This document shows, in pieces, positions 1 through 9,297 of a stretch of DNA of 64,000 bases. Position numbers and translations under genes: made by a program. Below the pieces are notes generated by a model. It was not told the DNA's origin. It made no database searches and saw only the letters and a list, made by a program, of their open reading frames with translations. Source of the DNA: Clostridiales bacterium (GTDB taxonomy: Bacteria > Bacillota > Clostridia > Lachnospirales > Lachnospiraceae); NCBI GenBank assembly GCA_018365455.1, contig JAGZJZ010000003.1:1-64000 (forward strand), written 5' to 3'. The first letter of the stretch is position 1, and every line of letters begins with the position of its first letter.

Positions 1-1267
1 TCAGCGTATAGGTCTTATGCTCACCTTCCCGGTATCGGGCTGTCAGCTTCGTATCCTTATGTATCCAGAAACGGCTCTTGTCCCAGCCTATAAAGGTATG
101 ACCTTCCCGTACTGGAATTAACGGGCTGTAAGCACTCTCTCCGTCTGGGATATGCTGCGGATTCATCAGTGCTTTCCCGTTATAATCCACAAACTCGACT
201 TTATGCGTACTGTATTTCCCCTTATAATACAACGCCTTAATAGTCTGGTTTCGGTACACATTTGTGTACAGGCGGTCCCTGTCCCAGCCTGCAAAGGTAT
301 ATCCTTCTATCACTTCCGGCTCGGGCGGTACACCATCCTCGCCTTCCACTACGATTTCCTCTTTTAGAATTTGCTGGGTGGCTTTATTATCACGGTAACC
401 GTAATAATTCAGCGTATAAGTCTTATATACGCCCTCCCGATATTGGGCATTTAGCGTTTTATCCTCTCTGATATAGAACCGGCTTTCATCCCAACCTAAA
501 AAAGTGTACCCCGCCCTCTCCTGCACCGCAGGGCTAGCGGCACTGCCACCGTCCTGTACATACTGCCGGTTTCCTACAAGTCTTCCATCATAATCCCGGA
601 AAGTAACAACATGGGTTGCAAATTCCCCGACAGCATATTGTGCATATACATTCCGGTTGTTTGTCACCCTGGTATAATCTCCGCTCCATCCGAGAAAGGT
701 ATACCCTGGTTTTTCCGGAGCTCCCGGTTCTTCTGCCGCTTCCCCTTCCGTTACTGTCTGTTTATCTACGATTACATTATCTGCAATAAATGTTACCGCA
801 TATGTTTTTTCTGATGTCCCCTTCTGTGAAAAATTATCCTCGAAAACTACGGTTTCCGATTCTGTTTCCATATCCTCCGTAACTTTCTCCTCTGTTTCTA
901 TATCCAGTAAATTTTCCTCAGCAGAGTCCTCCATTTCAATATCATCAGCATCTTCTGTCTCTATTTCGGTAAACGCTTCTGTTAACACCTCCGTTTCCAT
1001 TTCTGATTGCAGTTCTTCCTCCGATATTTCTTCTGAATCCCAATTTAACGATACTTCCTCATTCTCCTCAGATTCTGTTTCCAGTGAGTACTTCTCCATA
1101 TCCTCTACTGACTCAGTTACTTCAGCTTTTCCTGCTCCTGTCTCTGCCCTGCGTATCCCGGCATCAGCCAGAACCGTGCTCGGCTGCGCGAATATCATTA
1201 CGATCGCCAGAAGCAGCGCAGTGCATCTTTTCCATTTTGTACAAAAAAATGTATTTCTCATCTTCAT
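1..1267 (-). CDS. Secreted protein with InlB-type (Flg_new/Listeria-Bacteroides) repeats, 3' part outside the window
   Basis: The frame is open from ATG 1267 to the left window edge (422 codons), so only the N-terminal part is seen. GGAGAG lies a few bases upstream of ATG 1267. The product starts with a basic signal peptide containing the hydrophobic run ALLLAIVMIFA. A Glu/Thr/Ser-rich acidic linker of roughly 100 residues follows. At least four repeats of about 60-70 residues come next, each with a GYTFLGW-like core (GYTFLGW, GYTFLGW, GYTFAGW, GHTFIGW) and a V-T-F/L-N-Y strand before it. This is the pattern of the InlB B-repeat family, which builds stalks of extracellular proteins in Firmicutes. 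The domain that defines function would lie beyond the edge. Surface or secreted location is inferred from the signal peptide. No promoter is obvious upstream. Confidence 0.85.
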   Translation of the reverse strand, partial: MKMRNTFFCTKWKRCTALLLAIVMIFAQPSTVLADAGIRRAETGAGKAEVTESVEDMEKYSLETESEENEEVSLNWDSEEISEEELQSEMETEVLTEAFTEIETEDADDIEMEDSAEENLLDIETEEKVTEDMETESETVVFEDNFSQKGTSEKTYAVTFIADNVIVDKQTVTEGEAAEEPGAPEKPGYTFLGWSGDYTRVTNNRNVYAQYAVGEFATHVVTFRDYDGRLVGNRQYVQDGGSAASPAVQERAGYTFLGWDESRFYIREDKTLNAQYREGVYKTYTLNYYGYRDNKATQQILKEEIVVEGEDGVPPEPEVIEGYTFAGWDRDRLYTNVYRNQTIKALYYKGKYSTHKVEFVDYNGKALMNPQHIPDGESAYSPLIPVREGHTFIGWDKSRFWIHKDTKLTARYREGEHKTYTL

Positions 1268-1476
1268 AACCGTCTCTCCTCTTTTCGACATATTTTTACA
1301 ATACTATCATATATCCATCACATATATTTCCATGATGTATTAAATAGCTCCAAATAAGTCATAAACAGGCGTTATGGCTATAAAAAAGACGCTTCCTTAC
1401 TGCCAGATCCTGTAGACATGCTGCGTTGTAAAAAAGTAAACTAAATTTTGTATCTGCTTCTTTAAGAAACACCGTA

Positions 1477-1512
1477 ATAAAAAAATCGCCACTCGATTGT
1501 AAGTGACGATTT
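1477..1512 (-). terminator. Rho-independent terminator downstream of the aminopeptidase gene
   Basis: An 11-bp stem pairs 1483-1493 with 1502-1512 around an 8-nt loop. On the minus strand the single mismatch becomes a G-U pair and the stem is followed by a run of T. It would end transcription of the operon that finishes with the aminopeptidase. Confidence 0.7.
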
Positions 1513-1534
1513 CTAAAAATTTATTTTATTGTTA

Positions 1535-1642
1535 TCAAATAAGCCAACTGTAATCCTTACGGCAATCCAAGATATAATCTACATATACGATGTCATTTTG
1601 AATTTGATAGAACGAAATCAATACACAAAGAAAAATTTTGCG
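1535..1642 (-). pseudogene. Possible RelE/ParE-type toxin C-terminal remnant
   Basis: A 35-codon stretch on the minus strand, bounded by TAA at 1643-1645 and ending with TGA at 1535-1537, reads in part VYVDYILDCRKDYSWLI. That ending resembles the C-terminus of RelE/ParE-family toxins, where an IVYVDYILD-type strand precedes a DY-W-L end. No start codon, ribosome site or antitoxin gene is present, and the upstream part has no toxin-like sequence. I read it as a decayed fragment. The family match is from memory and moderate at best. Confidence 0.4.
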
Positions 1643-1731
1643 TTACAAGTCCATCAATTGTTACTGTTCACGCACAACACGATCTGACTTTTTGACCGCA
1701 GGGGCGTTGCCGCAAAGAACGAAAAGATGAT

Positions 1732-3153
1732 TCAGCCTCTCAGCCAACGATAAATCGTATCTATCGTCGCACCGGTAGCCCCCTTTGCCTGGAATTCATA
1801 CAGCGGTCTTACAACATGTGCCGTTCCGGCAATATCCAGATGAATCCATGGCACCTGGTTGGCAAAATGCCGGATGAAAAGACCTGCCGTAATTGCACCG
1901 CAGAAACTTTCACCCATATTTTTAATATCTGCGATTTCACTATCCAGCATCTTTTCATTTTCCCGGTAGAATGGCAGACGGCAGAAATATTCCCCTGTGC
2001 CTGCTGAAGCTGCTTCCAGCTCACTCCAGATCCGGTCGGAATCGGAGATTACTCCGGTTACATGATTTCCAAGTGCATTAGCCATGGCGCCTGTAAGAGT
2101 TGCGATGTCCAGCACTCTTGTAACCTTTTCCTCCATTACGGCATAGCTCACTCCGTCAGCAAGGATCAGGCGGCCTTCCGCATCGGTATTTAATATTTCA
2201 ATTGTCTGTCCGGAGTAGGAAGTTATGACATCCCCGGGAAGCAGGCTTCCGGCTGTCAGCCGGTTTTCACAGATGGGAATTACGCAGGTCACATTGACTT
2301 TGGCATTGCTTTTTGCCAATGCTTTTATCACCGATGCCGTTACCGCACCGCCTGCCATATCACCATGCATGCCGATGAGGGAATCCCGGGATTTCAGGCA
2401 ATAGCCGCCGGTATCGGAAGTTACGCCTTTACCTACCAGTCCTGTGATCTCGTTGCTGCCCGGATCTCCTTTGTAGCGCAGAACGCACATGCATGGAGGG
2501 AATTCACTGCTGCCCCCTACTGCTTCTAATGCGCCCATGCCCATTTCCCGGAGCTTGTCGTAATCATAAAGGACGTATTCTATTTCGCTGTCCTTTACAT
2601 GCTCTTTAATTTCTTTTGCCAGATCCATGGGACGCAGTTTATTCCCCGGCATATTTACCAGCTTTCTTGTAAAGATCACTGCATCTCCCAGAACTTCTCC
2701 ATCCCGCAGGAGTTCCTGCGCCAACGCCAGCTGATTCTCCGGAATTCCAGACAGAAAAATCTTATATTCCGCTGCCTTAGCATCCTTCTTATAAGTCAGC
2801 CCTTCCGCCAGACCAAGACGAATACTCTCCACACATTTTTCAACACATTGGATGCCGAATATTTTCAGAAGTTGTGAAATATCAATCACCGCTTCTGTAA
2901 TCTCACAGCCCTTCACTTCTTTCGCCGCTTTTGCAAGCAATTCTTTTAATTTCAGAATAGTAACCTCTTCCGGTTTTCCCATCCCCGTTAAAATCCATAC
3001 TTTACCTTCCCCGTCTGTTAAGACCCGGCTCTGCAGATATTTCCCCTGAAAAACAGCCGATGCCTTTGGAAAATCTTCTTCAATTAAAGAAGACTCTTCC
3101 CCATAAAAACGAACGATACAATTTGCAAAGCTTTCATTTCCTATTGTTATCAT
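1732..3153 (-). CDS. M17-family leucyl aminopeptidase
   Basis: The product is a 473-residue cytosolic metalloaminopeptidase that would release N-terminal residues from peptides. The C-terminal catalytic domain carries the family signature NTDAEGRL at 322-329. The expected metal and catalytic residues are visible: Lys242, Asp247, Lys254, Asp265, Asp324, Glu326 and Arg328. The usual motif KGITFDSGG is altered to KGVTSDTGG, but the ligand Asp is kept. The N-terminal domain (about 1-160) is divergent, as is normal. AAAGGAGTG precedes ATG 3153. It is the last gene of a run that includes a fucosidase and an ABC importer, 103 bp after the fucosidase gene. Peptide turnover from glycoproteins is a possible link, but that is inference. 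Confidence 0.88.
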   Translation of the reverse strand: MITIGNESFANCIVRFYGEESSLIEEDFPKASAVFQGKYLQSRVLTDGEGKVWILTGMGKPEEVTILKLKELLAKAAKEVKGCEITEAVIDISQLLKIFGIQCVEKCVESIRLGLAEGLTYKKDAKAAEYKIFLSGIPENQLALAQELLRDGEVLGDAVIFTRKLVNMPGNKLRPMDLAKEIKEHVKDSEIEYVLYDYDKLREMGMGALEAVGGSSEFPPCMCVLRYKGDPGSNEITGLVGKGVTSDTGGYCLKSRDSLIGMHGDMAGGAVTASVIKALAKSNAKVNVTCVIPICENRLTAGSLLPGDVITSYSGQTIEILNTDAEGRLILADGVSYAVMEEKVTRVLDIATLTGAMANALGNHVTGVISDSDRIWSELEAASAGTGEYFCRLPFYRENEKMLDSEIADIKNMGESFCGAITAGLFIRHFANQVPWIHLDIAGTAHVVRPLYEFQAKGATGATIDTIYRWLRG

Positions 3154-3256
3154 AATACACTCCTTTCAGATCCTCCCATTTCCATTTACGGTGTTACAAT
3201 TTAATTTCTGACAGCTGTGCACTCTAAAGTTTGACTGCTGCTGTCATGCTGCTCTT

Positions 3257-4582
3257 CTATTTTAACAATATCTCTACCACCGTATCATGTTCATCCGGAA
3301 GCGGATAGCAGTCACTGCTATGGGTATCAAAGAAAAAGAATGCATTTTCCGCATATTCCTTTAAGTTCCAGAAAAATGTTTCCTTCACTTCAGACCCATC
3401 TTTTAACAGACGCATATGGTCCACCATTCCCGCCATCTTCTCCAGACAGATTGCCCCTGCCTGCTCTTCCATGACATGTGCGTAAAGTTTTTTGCCATTC
3501 TGGGTAAATCTTCCCCACTCAGGCTTTGGAAATTCTGACAGCCCGCAGCCATAGATACTTTTTCCGTTCTGCTTCATCCACGTTCCTACTTCTTCCAGAA
3601 TTTCTACCGATTCCTTTGGAATCTCACCTTTGGCGTTGGGTCCTACATTTAAGATTAGGTTTCCGTTTTTGCTGACACACTCTACCAGCATATGAATGAC
3701 CATTTTCGCTGATTTATAATGATAGTCATGAGCCGCATATCCCCAGTTATTATTCAGGGTAATACATGCCTCCCATGGTATGGGGCTGCCGCCCTCATCC
3801 CGGATCCCTTCCGGCGGAACCATTTGTTCCGGTGATGCAAAATCTCCCGAATATGGAGTGGGATTCATTGTGCGGATCGATCCTGCATTTTCTGCGCTTC
3901 CTTCCAGCCGGTTGTCAATTACGATATGGGGCTGGATGCTTCTTACCATTTCGATCAATTCCGATGCTTTCCACTTTTCACAATTCATGGGACCATAAGA
4001 AAAGTCAAACCACATCAGGTCTAAGTGCCCATAATTTGTCAGCAGTTCTTTGACCTGTCCATGCATATACGTAAGGTACCGGTCAAAATCATGTACTTTT
4101 CCTTTAAAATCTTCATTGTCCCTCATTGGATGGAACTTGTCCCCATAATGGGGAAAGTCTGGATGACGCCAGTCAATGATGGAAAAATACAGTCCCACGC
4201 GAATTCCCTCAGCACGGAATGCATCCAGAAACTCCCGTACAAGATCCCTTTTACAAGGTGCATTGGTGGACTTAAAATCTGTCAGCGCCGTGTCATACAG
4301 GCAGAACCCGTCATGATGCTTTGCTGTTAATACCGCATATTTCATACCTGCTTTTTTCGCCAGCCTTGCCCATTCCTTCGGATCATAATTTTCTGTGGTA
4401 AATTCGTCAAAAAACTGGTCGTATTCTTCCTTTGGCATCCGTTCGGTGCTGCGCACCCATTCTCCTCTTGCGGGAATGGCATACAGACCCCAATGAATAA
4501 ACATCCCAAATCTTGCATCACAATACCACTTCGTTCTCTCAGTTCTTGCTTCTACTACCTGGTTTCCCATTTTATCACTCAT
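3257..4582 (-). CDS. GH29-family alpha-L-fucosidase (intracellular)
   Basis: The product has 441 residues and no signal peptide, so it should act in the cytoplasm on imported fucosylated oligosaccharides. Family features are clear: RFGMFIHWG near 24-32, KHHDGF near 88-93 and LMWFDFS near 189-195, where Asp193 fits the GH29 nucleophile. A barrel of about 340 residues is followed by a short beta-type C-terminal domain. AGGAGGATATGCA precedes ATG 4582. It lies 121 bp downstream of the transglutaminase-like gene and upstream of the aminopeptidase. The leader contains a 57-bp element (4607-4663) shared with the leader of the AraC-type regulator at 13569, which suggests co-regulation. The family is well supported; exact linkage specificity cannot be read. 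Confidence 0.92.
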   Translation of the reverse strand: MSDKMGNQVVEARTERTKWYCDARFGMFIHWGLYAIPARGEWVRSTERMPKEEYDQFFDEFTTENYDPKEWARLAKKAGMKYAVLTAKHHDGFCLYDTALTDFKSTNAPCKRDLVREFLDAFRAEGIRVGLYFSIIDWRHPDFPHYGDKFHPMRDNEDFKGKVHDFDRYLTYMHGQVKELLTNYGHLDLMWFDFSYGPMNCEKWKASELIEMVRSIQPHIVIDNRLEGSAENAGSIRTMNPTPYSGDFASPEQMVPPEGIRDEGGSPIPWEACITLNNNWGYAAHDYHYKSAKMVIHMLVECVSKNGNLILNVGPNAKGEIPKESVEILEEVGTWMKQNGKSIYGCGLSEFPKPEWGRFTQNGKKLYAHVMEEQAGAICLEKMAGMVDHMRLLKDGSEVKETFFWNLKEYAENAFFFFDTHSSDCYPLPDEHDTVVEILLK

Positions 4583-4606
4583 TGCATATCCTCCTATTTT
4601 ATTATA

Positions 4607-4663
4607 CAGTGCCTCCCGGCATCAATACGTAGATATATAGTGCCTGATATCTGCGTCAGATGT
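4607..4663. repeat. 57-bp element upstream of the fucosidase gene, copy 1
   Basis: This stretch aligns without gaps to 13591-13647 with 40 of 57 positions identical. Shared cores include AGTGCC, CCCGGC, ATATAG and TATCTGCG. Both copies have the same orientation and sit 20-30 bp upstream of the start of a minus-strand gene (fucosidase here, AraC-type regulator there). It could be a regulatory site or a short dispersed repeat. Confidence 0.5.
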
Positions 4664-4703
4664 GCGTCTCTATAGTGACGTATTTACACGGTGAGGTACC
4701 AGA

Positions 4704-7271
4704 TTACTTACATATTCTCAGCAGCATCTGACCGGTTCCCACGTTGTATCCGCTCACTGCGTATACGGTGCAGAGATCTTCTTTGAAAGCCAGCACAAGG
4801 GGCAGCTGATCCGGATCCACATAAACGCTTCTGGCAAGGGTCTGTACATTTTCCTGGAAATCATCATACAATATCTGTATATCAGGAAACGCATCCAGTA
4901 CTTTATCAAGGGCCTCATCGGACCTGTCGGGTTTTTGCCGGAAGATAAAGCACAACTTTGCCCCGGATTTTAAAAATGCTTCCCTGTTGTCATACAATTC
5001 ATTTAAAATATGGTCGGAAGGCTCTTTGTTTTCTTCCAGCCAAAAAAGGAAAAGCATATGGGATGCATCCAGCGAAGATGCCGGGATCTCCTTCTTATTT
5101 TCATCCAAAAGCTTAAAATTTTCAACTGTTATTTCTTCTAACATGTCTGAAATTTTTGCTTCTTTTTTGGACAGAACAATACTCTTCTCCTGTCCTTTCG
5201 CCAAAGAGAAATAATATTTTCTGGCAAACTGGGTGCCATTTGGGAGGCGGTTAACCGTGATGAGCCTGTACTCTCCTGCTGAAACAGGCAGATTAAGCCC
5301 CTCTTCACCACAGCGGCTGCCCTCCAGAACCAGAGAATTCCATCCCTCGTCTTCCAGTTTGCCCAGACTCCAGTTGCCGGAATAAATCCATTCCGTTTCC
5401 GAACCGTCCCCCATAACCGTAATGGCTGCATCCGGTTTTGTTTTTTCCAATACAGCAGCAAAATGATTTCCGTCATAGTATTCCATTGCCCCTTCTGCTT
5501 CCGTCAGCCTTGCCGGTATCCCAATGGAACGGCAGACCGCCACAAACAGAATTTTTTTAGATAGAAAACTGCCGGACTTTACTTTTAAGCAGGCACAAGG
5601 GAAGGTAATCAGATTCTCCTGCTCAGCCTCCGGTTTTTCTTTTACATAATCATCTATGTAGTTCCATAGCAGAAGTGGGTCGTTTTTAAATTCCTGCTTT
5701 TGTTCTGAACTGAAATATGTACATAGCCAGGTACGCCAGCAGCTCAGCGGCTCTCTGGATATTCTGGGGGAAAGCAGGTACGGCACATATATTTCCTTTG
5801 GAAACTTATCTGCATAGGTGTTCGCTTCCCTGCAGTGCTCAGCCAGGATATCTGCTCTCAGATCCTGATAATCCTTTTCCCGCAGGCTTTCCAACAATAA
5901 AAGTTTGTCTTCCCACAGATTTTCCTCCTGCCCAAAATTCCAATTCAGGAATCGAATCACCTCTGCCTGGTTCCCTCTGGATGCTTTCAAAATCGGCAGA
6001 ACTCTGTCCGCATCCTCTTCTTTTTCCAGTAAAATCGGAGCAATCCCCGCAATCCCCACGAAATCAATTTCACGCTCAAATCCATCTATCTTTCTACGCA
6101 GCGCTTCCGCCGCAGCTTTACTTTTCTTTCGACCCAGTTCCTTCTGTTCTTCGCTTAGCGGAACCGGATTTACCGGGGCTGCTGCCGGAGGATAAAATTC
6201 CAGGTCCTCCCAGACATCTGGTTTCCAGGCTTCTTCTGACAACTGCAGAACCGTTTTCTCTTCTTTACGTGTATCGACGCATCTTTCTGCCCATCTGCCG
6301 TCTTTTGCAGCAAACAGATACAGGCTTCCCAGACCGGTCAACAGCTCTGCTTCTCCATTTTGATCCGTCCGTACAGATGCTGCCGTATCCAGCTGTGCAT
6401 AATTTAATATTTGAAAATCTACTTTGACTCCTGCACAGGGCTGGTTATTCTGGTCCAGAACCTTCACCTTAATTTTCCGGGTTCTCGCATACTGACGGGT
6501 CAGATTTACCGATACTGCGCTGCCATTTAGCAAGATCTCTTCGTGCTGCGGCGCTTCCACATCAAACCATCTTGCTTCTACCAGCATAGCCCTGGAGGAA
6601 GCACCGGTAAACCAGCCCTTATTCAGGATTTCTTCCGGTTCACAAGCCCCCAGGAAGTACCACTTACCGTCACACCATACTTCTACCCAGGCATGATTGT
6701 CATCGCAATGGGACCATCTGGGCACAAATACCTGCCTTGCCGGTATCCCAAGGCTTCGAAATACCGATACTGCAAATACCGACTCTTCCCCGCACCTTCC
6801 GGCTCCGCTGCGGAACACCGTAAGAGGCGGTGCCGTCCGGTCATCGGTTGTCTGGTAAGCCGCTTCCCTGGCACACCAATAATTTAGTGAGATGACATCT
6901 GCGATCCTGTCTTTTCCGCTGATGCAGTCCTTTGCCGCATCACGGAAAAACTTCCTGCAGGGCACAATCTCTTCGCTGCTGATCCGGTGGTAAAGCACAT
7001 AGTTTAAGAAAATTTCCCCGGGCATATCCCGGCAATATTGTTCCTGCTCCCACAGCGCAATTCCATTTTCAGCATAATCGAGAAAAACCTCAAACTCATA
7101 ATTCGCCGCATCACTGACAGGCATTATGGCATAGAGGTATTTCAGCGCAAACCCCAGGCTGCCCTGGTACACGGCAGCCTTCTTTTCTATTTCTTCTCTT
7201 TTTTCTCCCAGAAGGGAAAGTTTTTTCCTGTAAGCCTCTGTAATCTTATGTTCATATTCTTCTGAAAACAT
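4704..7271 (-). CDS. Transglutaminase-like protein with tandem papain-like domains and a thioredoxin-like C-terminus
   Basis: The 855-residue product has no signal peptide. Residues 150-220 form a transglutaminase-like core: GAGRCGEES with Cys160, then HCDDNHAWVEVW with His193, then WYFLGACEPEEILNKGW. Residues about 265-340 look like a beta-sandwich (KVKVLDQNNQPCAGVKV). A second related core lies near 565-610 (LSKKILFVAVCRSIGIPAR, then GNHFAAVL), but its Cys position holds Ser571, so it is probably inactive. Residues about 740-855 resemble a thioredoxin-like fold without a CxxC. Similar proteins occur in glycan loci of Lachnospiraceae and Paenibacillus-type bacteria, with no firm biochemical role known to me. 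AAAGGAAC precedes ATG 7271. The gene is 91 bp after the permease gene, with a hairpin in the gap. Confidence 0.8.
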   Translation of the reverse strand: MFSEEYEHKITEAYRKKLSLLGEKREEIEKKAAVYQGSLGFALKYLYAIMPVSDAANYEFEVFLDYAENGIALWEQEQYCRDMPGEIFLNYVLYHRISSEEIVPCRKFFRDAAKDCISGKDRIADVISLNYWCAREAAYQTTDDRTAPPLTVFRSGAGRCGEESVFAVSVFRSLGIPARQVFVPRWSHCDDNHAWVEVWCDGKWYFLGACEPEEILNKGWFTGASSRAMLVEARWFDVEAPQHEEILLNGSAVSVNLTRQYARTRKIKVKVLDQNNQPCAGVKVDFQILNYAQLDTAASVRTDQNGEAELLTGLGSLYLFAAKDGRWAERCVDTRKEEKTVLQLSEEAWKPDVWEDLEFYPPAAAPVNPVPLSEEQKELGRKKSKAAAEALRRKIDGFEREIDFVGIAGIAPILLEKEEDADRVLPILKASRGNQAEVIRFLNWNFGQEENLWEDKLLLLESLREKDYQDLRADILAEHCREANTYADKFPKEIYVPYLLSPRISREPLSCWRTWLCTYFSSEQKQEFKNDPLLLWNYIDDYVKEKPEAEQENLITFPCACLKVKSGSFLSKKILFVAVCRSIGIPARLTEAEGAMEYYDGNHFAAVLEKTKPDAAITVMGDGSETEWIYSGNWSLGKLEDEGWNSLVLEGSRCGEEGLNLPVSAGEYRLITVNRLPNGTQFARKYYFSLAKGQEKSIVLSKKEAKISDMLEEITVENFKLLDENKKEIPASSLDASHMLFLFWLEENKEPSDHILNELYDNREAFLKSGAKLCFIFRQKPDRSDEALDKVLDAFPDIQILYDDFQENVQTLARSVYVDPDQLPLVLAFKEDLCTVYAVSGYNVGTGQMLLRICK

Positions 7272-7293
7272 GTGATACCGTTCCTTTCCAAAG

Positions 7294-7324
7294 CATTCCT
7301 GCCAGCATGCAGATGGCGGGAATG
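7294..7324 (-). other. Intercistronic hairpin between permease and transglutaminase-like genes
   Basis: CATTCCTGCCA and TGGCGGGAATG pair as an 11-bp stem with one wobble position around a 9-nt loop. There is no T run after it on the minus strand. It more likely stabilises or separates segments of the operon mRNA than ends it. Confidence 0.5.
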
Positions 7325-7362
7325 TATTTCAAACACAATGCTCCAACCGGTCAGTTTTAGCA

Positions 7363-8271
7363 TTAACCCTTCACTGCCCCGATCATAACACCCTTTACAA
7401 AATGCTTCTGCACAAACGGATAGATTAAAAGTACCGGAAGTGAAGCTACCACTATTGTGGAATATTTTAGCAGGTCTGTCAATCCCCTTTGTGCCGCAAC
7501 AGACGATACATCACTGATCATCGTGTAATCTATCTGATTCTGTATCAGAATTTCCCTCATGATAATGGTCAGGGGCTGAAGTTTCTGATCCTTTAAGTAC
7601 AACATCGCATCAAAATAGGAGTTCCACTTAGCCACGCCATAATACAGGGTCAATACTGCCAGAATGGGTTTACACAGCGGGGTTACAATTCTTAACAGAT
7701 ATTTAAAAGGCGTACATCCGTCAATACTTGCCGCCTCATACATTTCATCGGGAATCGAATTTACCATATAGGTACGGCAGATAATCATATTGTATGTAGA
7801 CATGGCACTTGGAATAATCATCGCCAGCCTGCTGTCAATCAAACCCAATTTCTGAACCACCATATAAGTTGGTACCAGCCCGCCGCTGAAATACATGGTA
7901 AATACAAACAGCATCGCCAGTTTATTTCTTGCCGCAAATTCTCTTCTGGATAATGGATACGCACAGAGCATGGTCATCACAAGATTGATTACAACCCCTA
8001 CTGCCGTATATAAAATGGAATTAAAGAATCCATTCATAATCTTTGTATTCTTAAATACTGCCGCATATCCCCGCAGGGTTGGATTGACCGGTAAGAGAAA
8101 TACTTTTCCGCTGACAACTGCCTGGGGATCGGAAAAAGATGCGCTTACAATATAGATCAGCGGCAGCACAACGATTAAAAATACAGCCGTCAGTATCACA
8201 TACACCATAATAATAAATACTTTGTCTCCAAACGAGGAGTTTACAAACTTCGACCATTCTTTCTTATTCAT
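7363..8271 (-). CDS. Carbohydrate ABC transporter permease, LplC/CUT1 type
   Basis: The 302-residue membrane protein has six predicted helices. The cytoplasmic EAA loop that docks the ATPase is visible as YEAASIDGCTPFKYLLRIVTPLCKP near residues 178-202. The closest type is the second permease of LplABC-like importers for oligosaccharides. GGAGGAGAAGAC precedes ATG 8271. It starts 12 bp after the first permease gene ends, so the two are in one operon with the binding-protein gene. No ATPase gene lies nearby, so a shared MsmK/MsmX-type ATPase encoded elsewhere is likely. Confidence 0.92.
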   Translation of the reverse strand: MNKKEWSKFVNSSFGDKVFIIMVYVILTAVFLIVVLPLIYIVSASFSDPQAVVSGKVFLLPVNPTLRGYAAVFKNTKIMNGFFNSILYTAVGVVINLVMTMLCAYPLSRREFAARNKLAMLFVFTMYFSGGLVPTYMVVQKLGLIDSRLAMIIPSAMSTYNMIICRTYMVNSIPDEMYEAASIDGCTPFKYLLRIVTPLCKPILAVLTLYYGVAKWNSYFDAMLYLKDQKLQPLTIIMREILIQNQIDYTMISDVSSVAAQRGLTDLLKYSTIVVASLPVLLIYPFVQKHFVKGVMIGAVKG

Positions 8272-8283
8272 GTCTTCTCCTCC

Positions 8284-9222
8284 TTACCACAGACTTGTCT
8301 CGGTAACTTTTTTACAGACCTTATTTACAATCACCAGCAATACAAAGCTGACAATAGACTGGAACAGGCCTGCCGCCGTCGAGAAACCAAAGTCGGAGTT
8401 CACAATACCCACCTTGTATACGAAGGTGGAGATAACCTCTGACACCCCGCTGTTTAGAGAATTCTGCATCAAAAATACTTTATCGAATCCAATATTCATG
8501 ACACTTCCGCAGTTAAAGATCAGCATGGTAATAATCGTGGGCAGAATCGCCGGAAGATCCACATGCCAGATTCTCTGTAGCCTGGATGCACCATCCATCC
8601 TTGCCGCTTCCTTTAGCTCAGGGCTTACCCCTGCCAGAGCCGCGATGTAAATAATTGCGGAATAACCCGCTGTCTGCCACAGCCCGCTCCACACATACAG
8701 GCCCCGGAACAGCTTCACATCTCCAAAGAAGTTAATAGGATCAATCCCAATTTTTCCAAGAAGAATATTGATTACCCCCGTCCGCAGATCCATCATCTGC
8801 ATCATCATGCCCACCATTACAACGGTAGAAATAAAATATGGCGCATAGGTAACCATTTGAATTGTCTTTTTATAACGCACACTCCGCATTTCATTTAATC
8901 CGATTGCCAGAATAATTGGAAGCGGAAAATTAATCAATAAGGTATACACACCCAGTACAAGTGTATTAATAATAACCTTTGAGCTGGAAGGTGACATCAG
9001 AAACTGCTGGAAATATTTAAACCCTACCCAGTCGCTGCCAAATATTCCTTTCCGGATACTATAATCCTTAAATGCCATCAATATTCCGCCCATGGGAATA
9101 TATGCAAAAACAAATGCATAAATTGCAGGCACTGCGATAATCAGCCAGAACTGCCAGTTAGAAGTCTTAATTTTATTTTTTTTATCCACACGGACCTTTG
9201 CTGTTTTTGTTACTGCTTTCAA
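8284..9222 (-). CDS. Carbohydrate ABC transporter permease, LplB/CUT1 type
   Basis: This membrane protein of about 312 residues has the EAA loop KEAARMDGASRLQRIWHVDLPAILP. I chose TTG 9222 as the start because AAGGAGGG lies seven bases before it; the longer reading from ATG 9258 would place that ribosome site inside the gene. A lysine-rich N-terminus precedes the first helix (FWLIIAVPAIYAFVFAYIP). It works with the permease at 7363-8271 and the lipoprotein at 9298-11001 to import an oligosaccharide, probably a fucosylated or related glycan given the neighbouring fucosidase. The substrate is inferred from context. Confidence 0.9.
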   Translation of the reverse strand: MKAVTKTAKVRVDKKNKIKTSNWQFWLIIAVPAIYAFVFAYIPMGGILMAFKDYSIRKGIFGSDWVGFKYFQQFLMSPSSSKVIINTLVLGVYTLLINFPLPIILAIGLNEMRSVRYKKTIQMVTYAPYFISTVVMVGMMMQMMDLRTGVINILLGKIGIDPINFFGDVKLFRGLYVWSGLWQTAGYSAIIYIAALAGVSPELKEAARMDGASRLQRIWHVDLPAILPTIITMLIFNCGSVMNIGFDKVFLMQNSLNSGVSEVISTFVYKVGIVNSDFGFSTAAGLFQSIVSFVLLVIVNKVCKKVTETSLW

Positions 9223-9244
9223 GCAAATCCCTCCTTCTTTAAAA

Positions 9245-9281
9245 GAAGCCGTTACCATAACCTGTCTTATGCAACGGCCTC
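9245..9281 (-). other. Intercistronic hairpin between binding-protein and permease genes
   Basis: GAAGCCGTT (9245-9253) pairs with AACGGCCTC (9273-9281), and an inner CATAA/TTATG stem closes the loop. It sits just after the binding-protein stop codon. Such hairpins often protect the upstream message so that the binding protein is made in excess over the permeases. Confidence 0.6.
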
Positions 9282-9297
9282 TTTCCTATATAACCGC

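Larger units (their letters stand above)
1268..1731. other. Intergenic region of 464 bp with a terminator and a toxin-like remnant
   Basis: No intact gene is seen here. It holds a rho-independent terminator at 1477-1512 for minus-strand transcription and a short open stretch resembling the C-terminus of a RelE/ParE toxin at 1535-1642. The rest is AT-rich with nothing recognisable. Confidence 0.6.

Noticed and set aside
3209..3248. TGACAGC/GCTGTCA inverted repeat between fucosidase and aminopeptidase genes as terminator
   Set aside because: The loop is long and no T run follows. The aminopeptidase gene continues the same direction.
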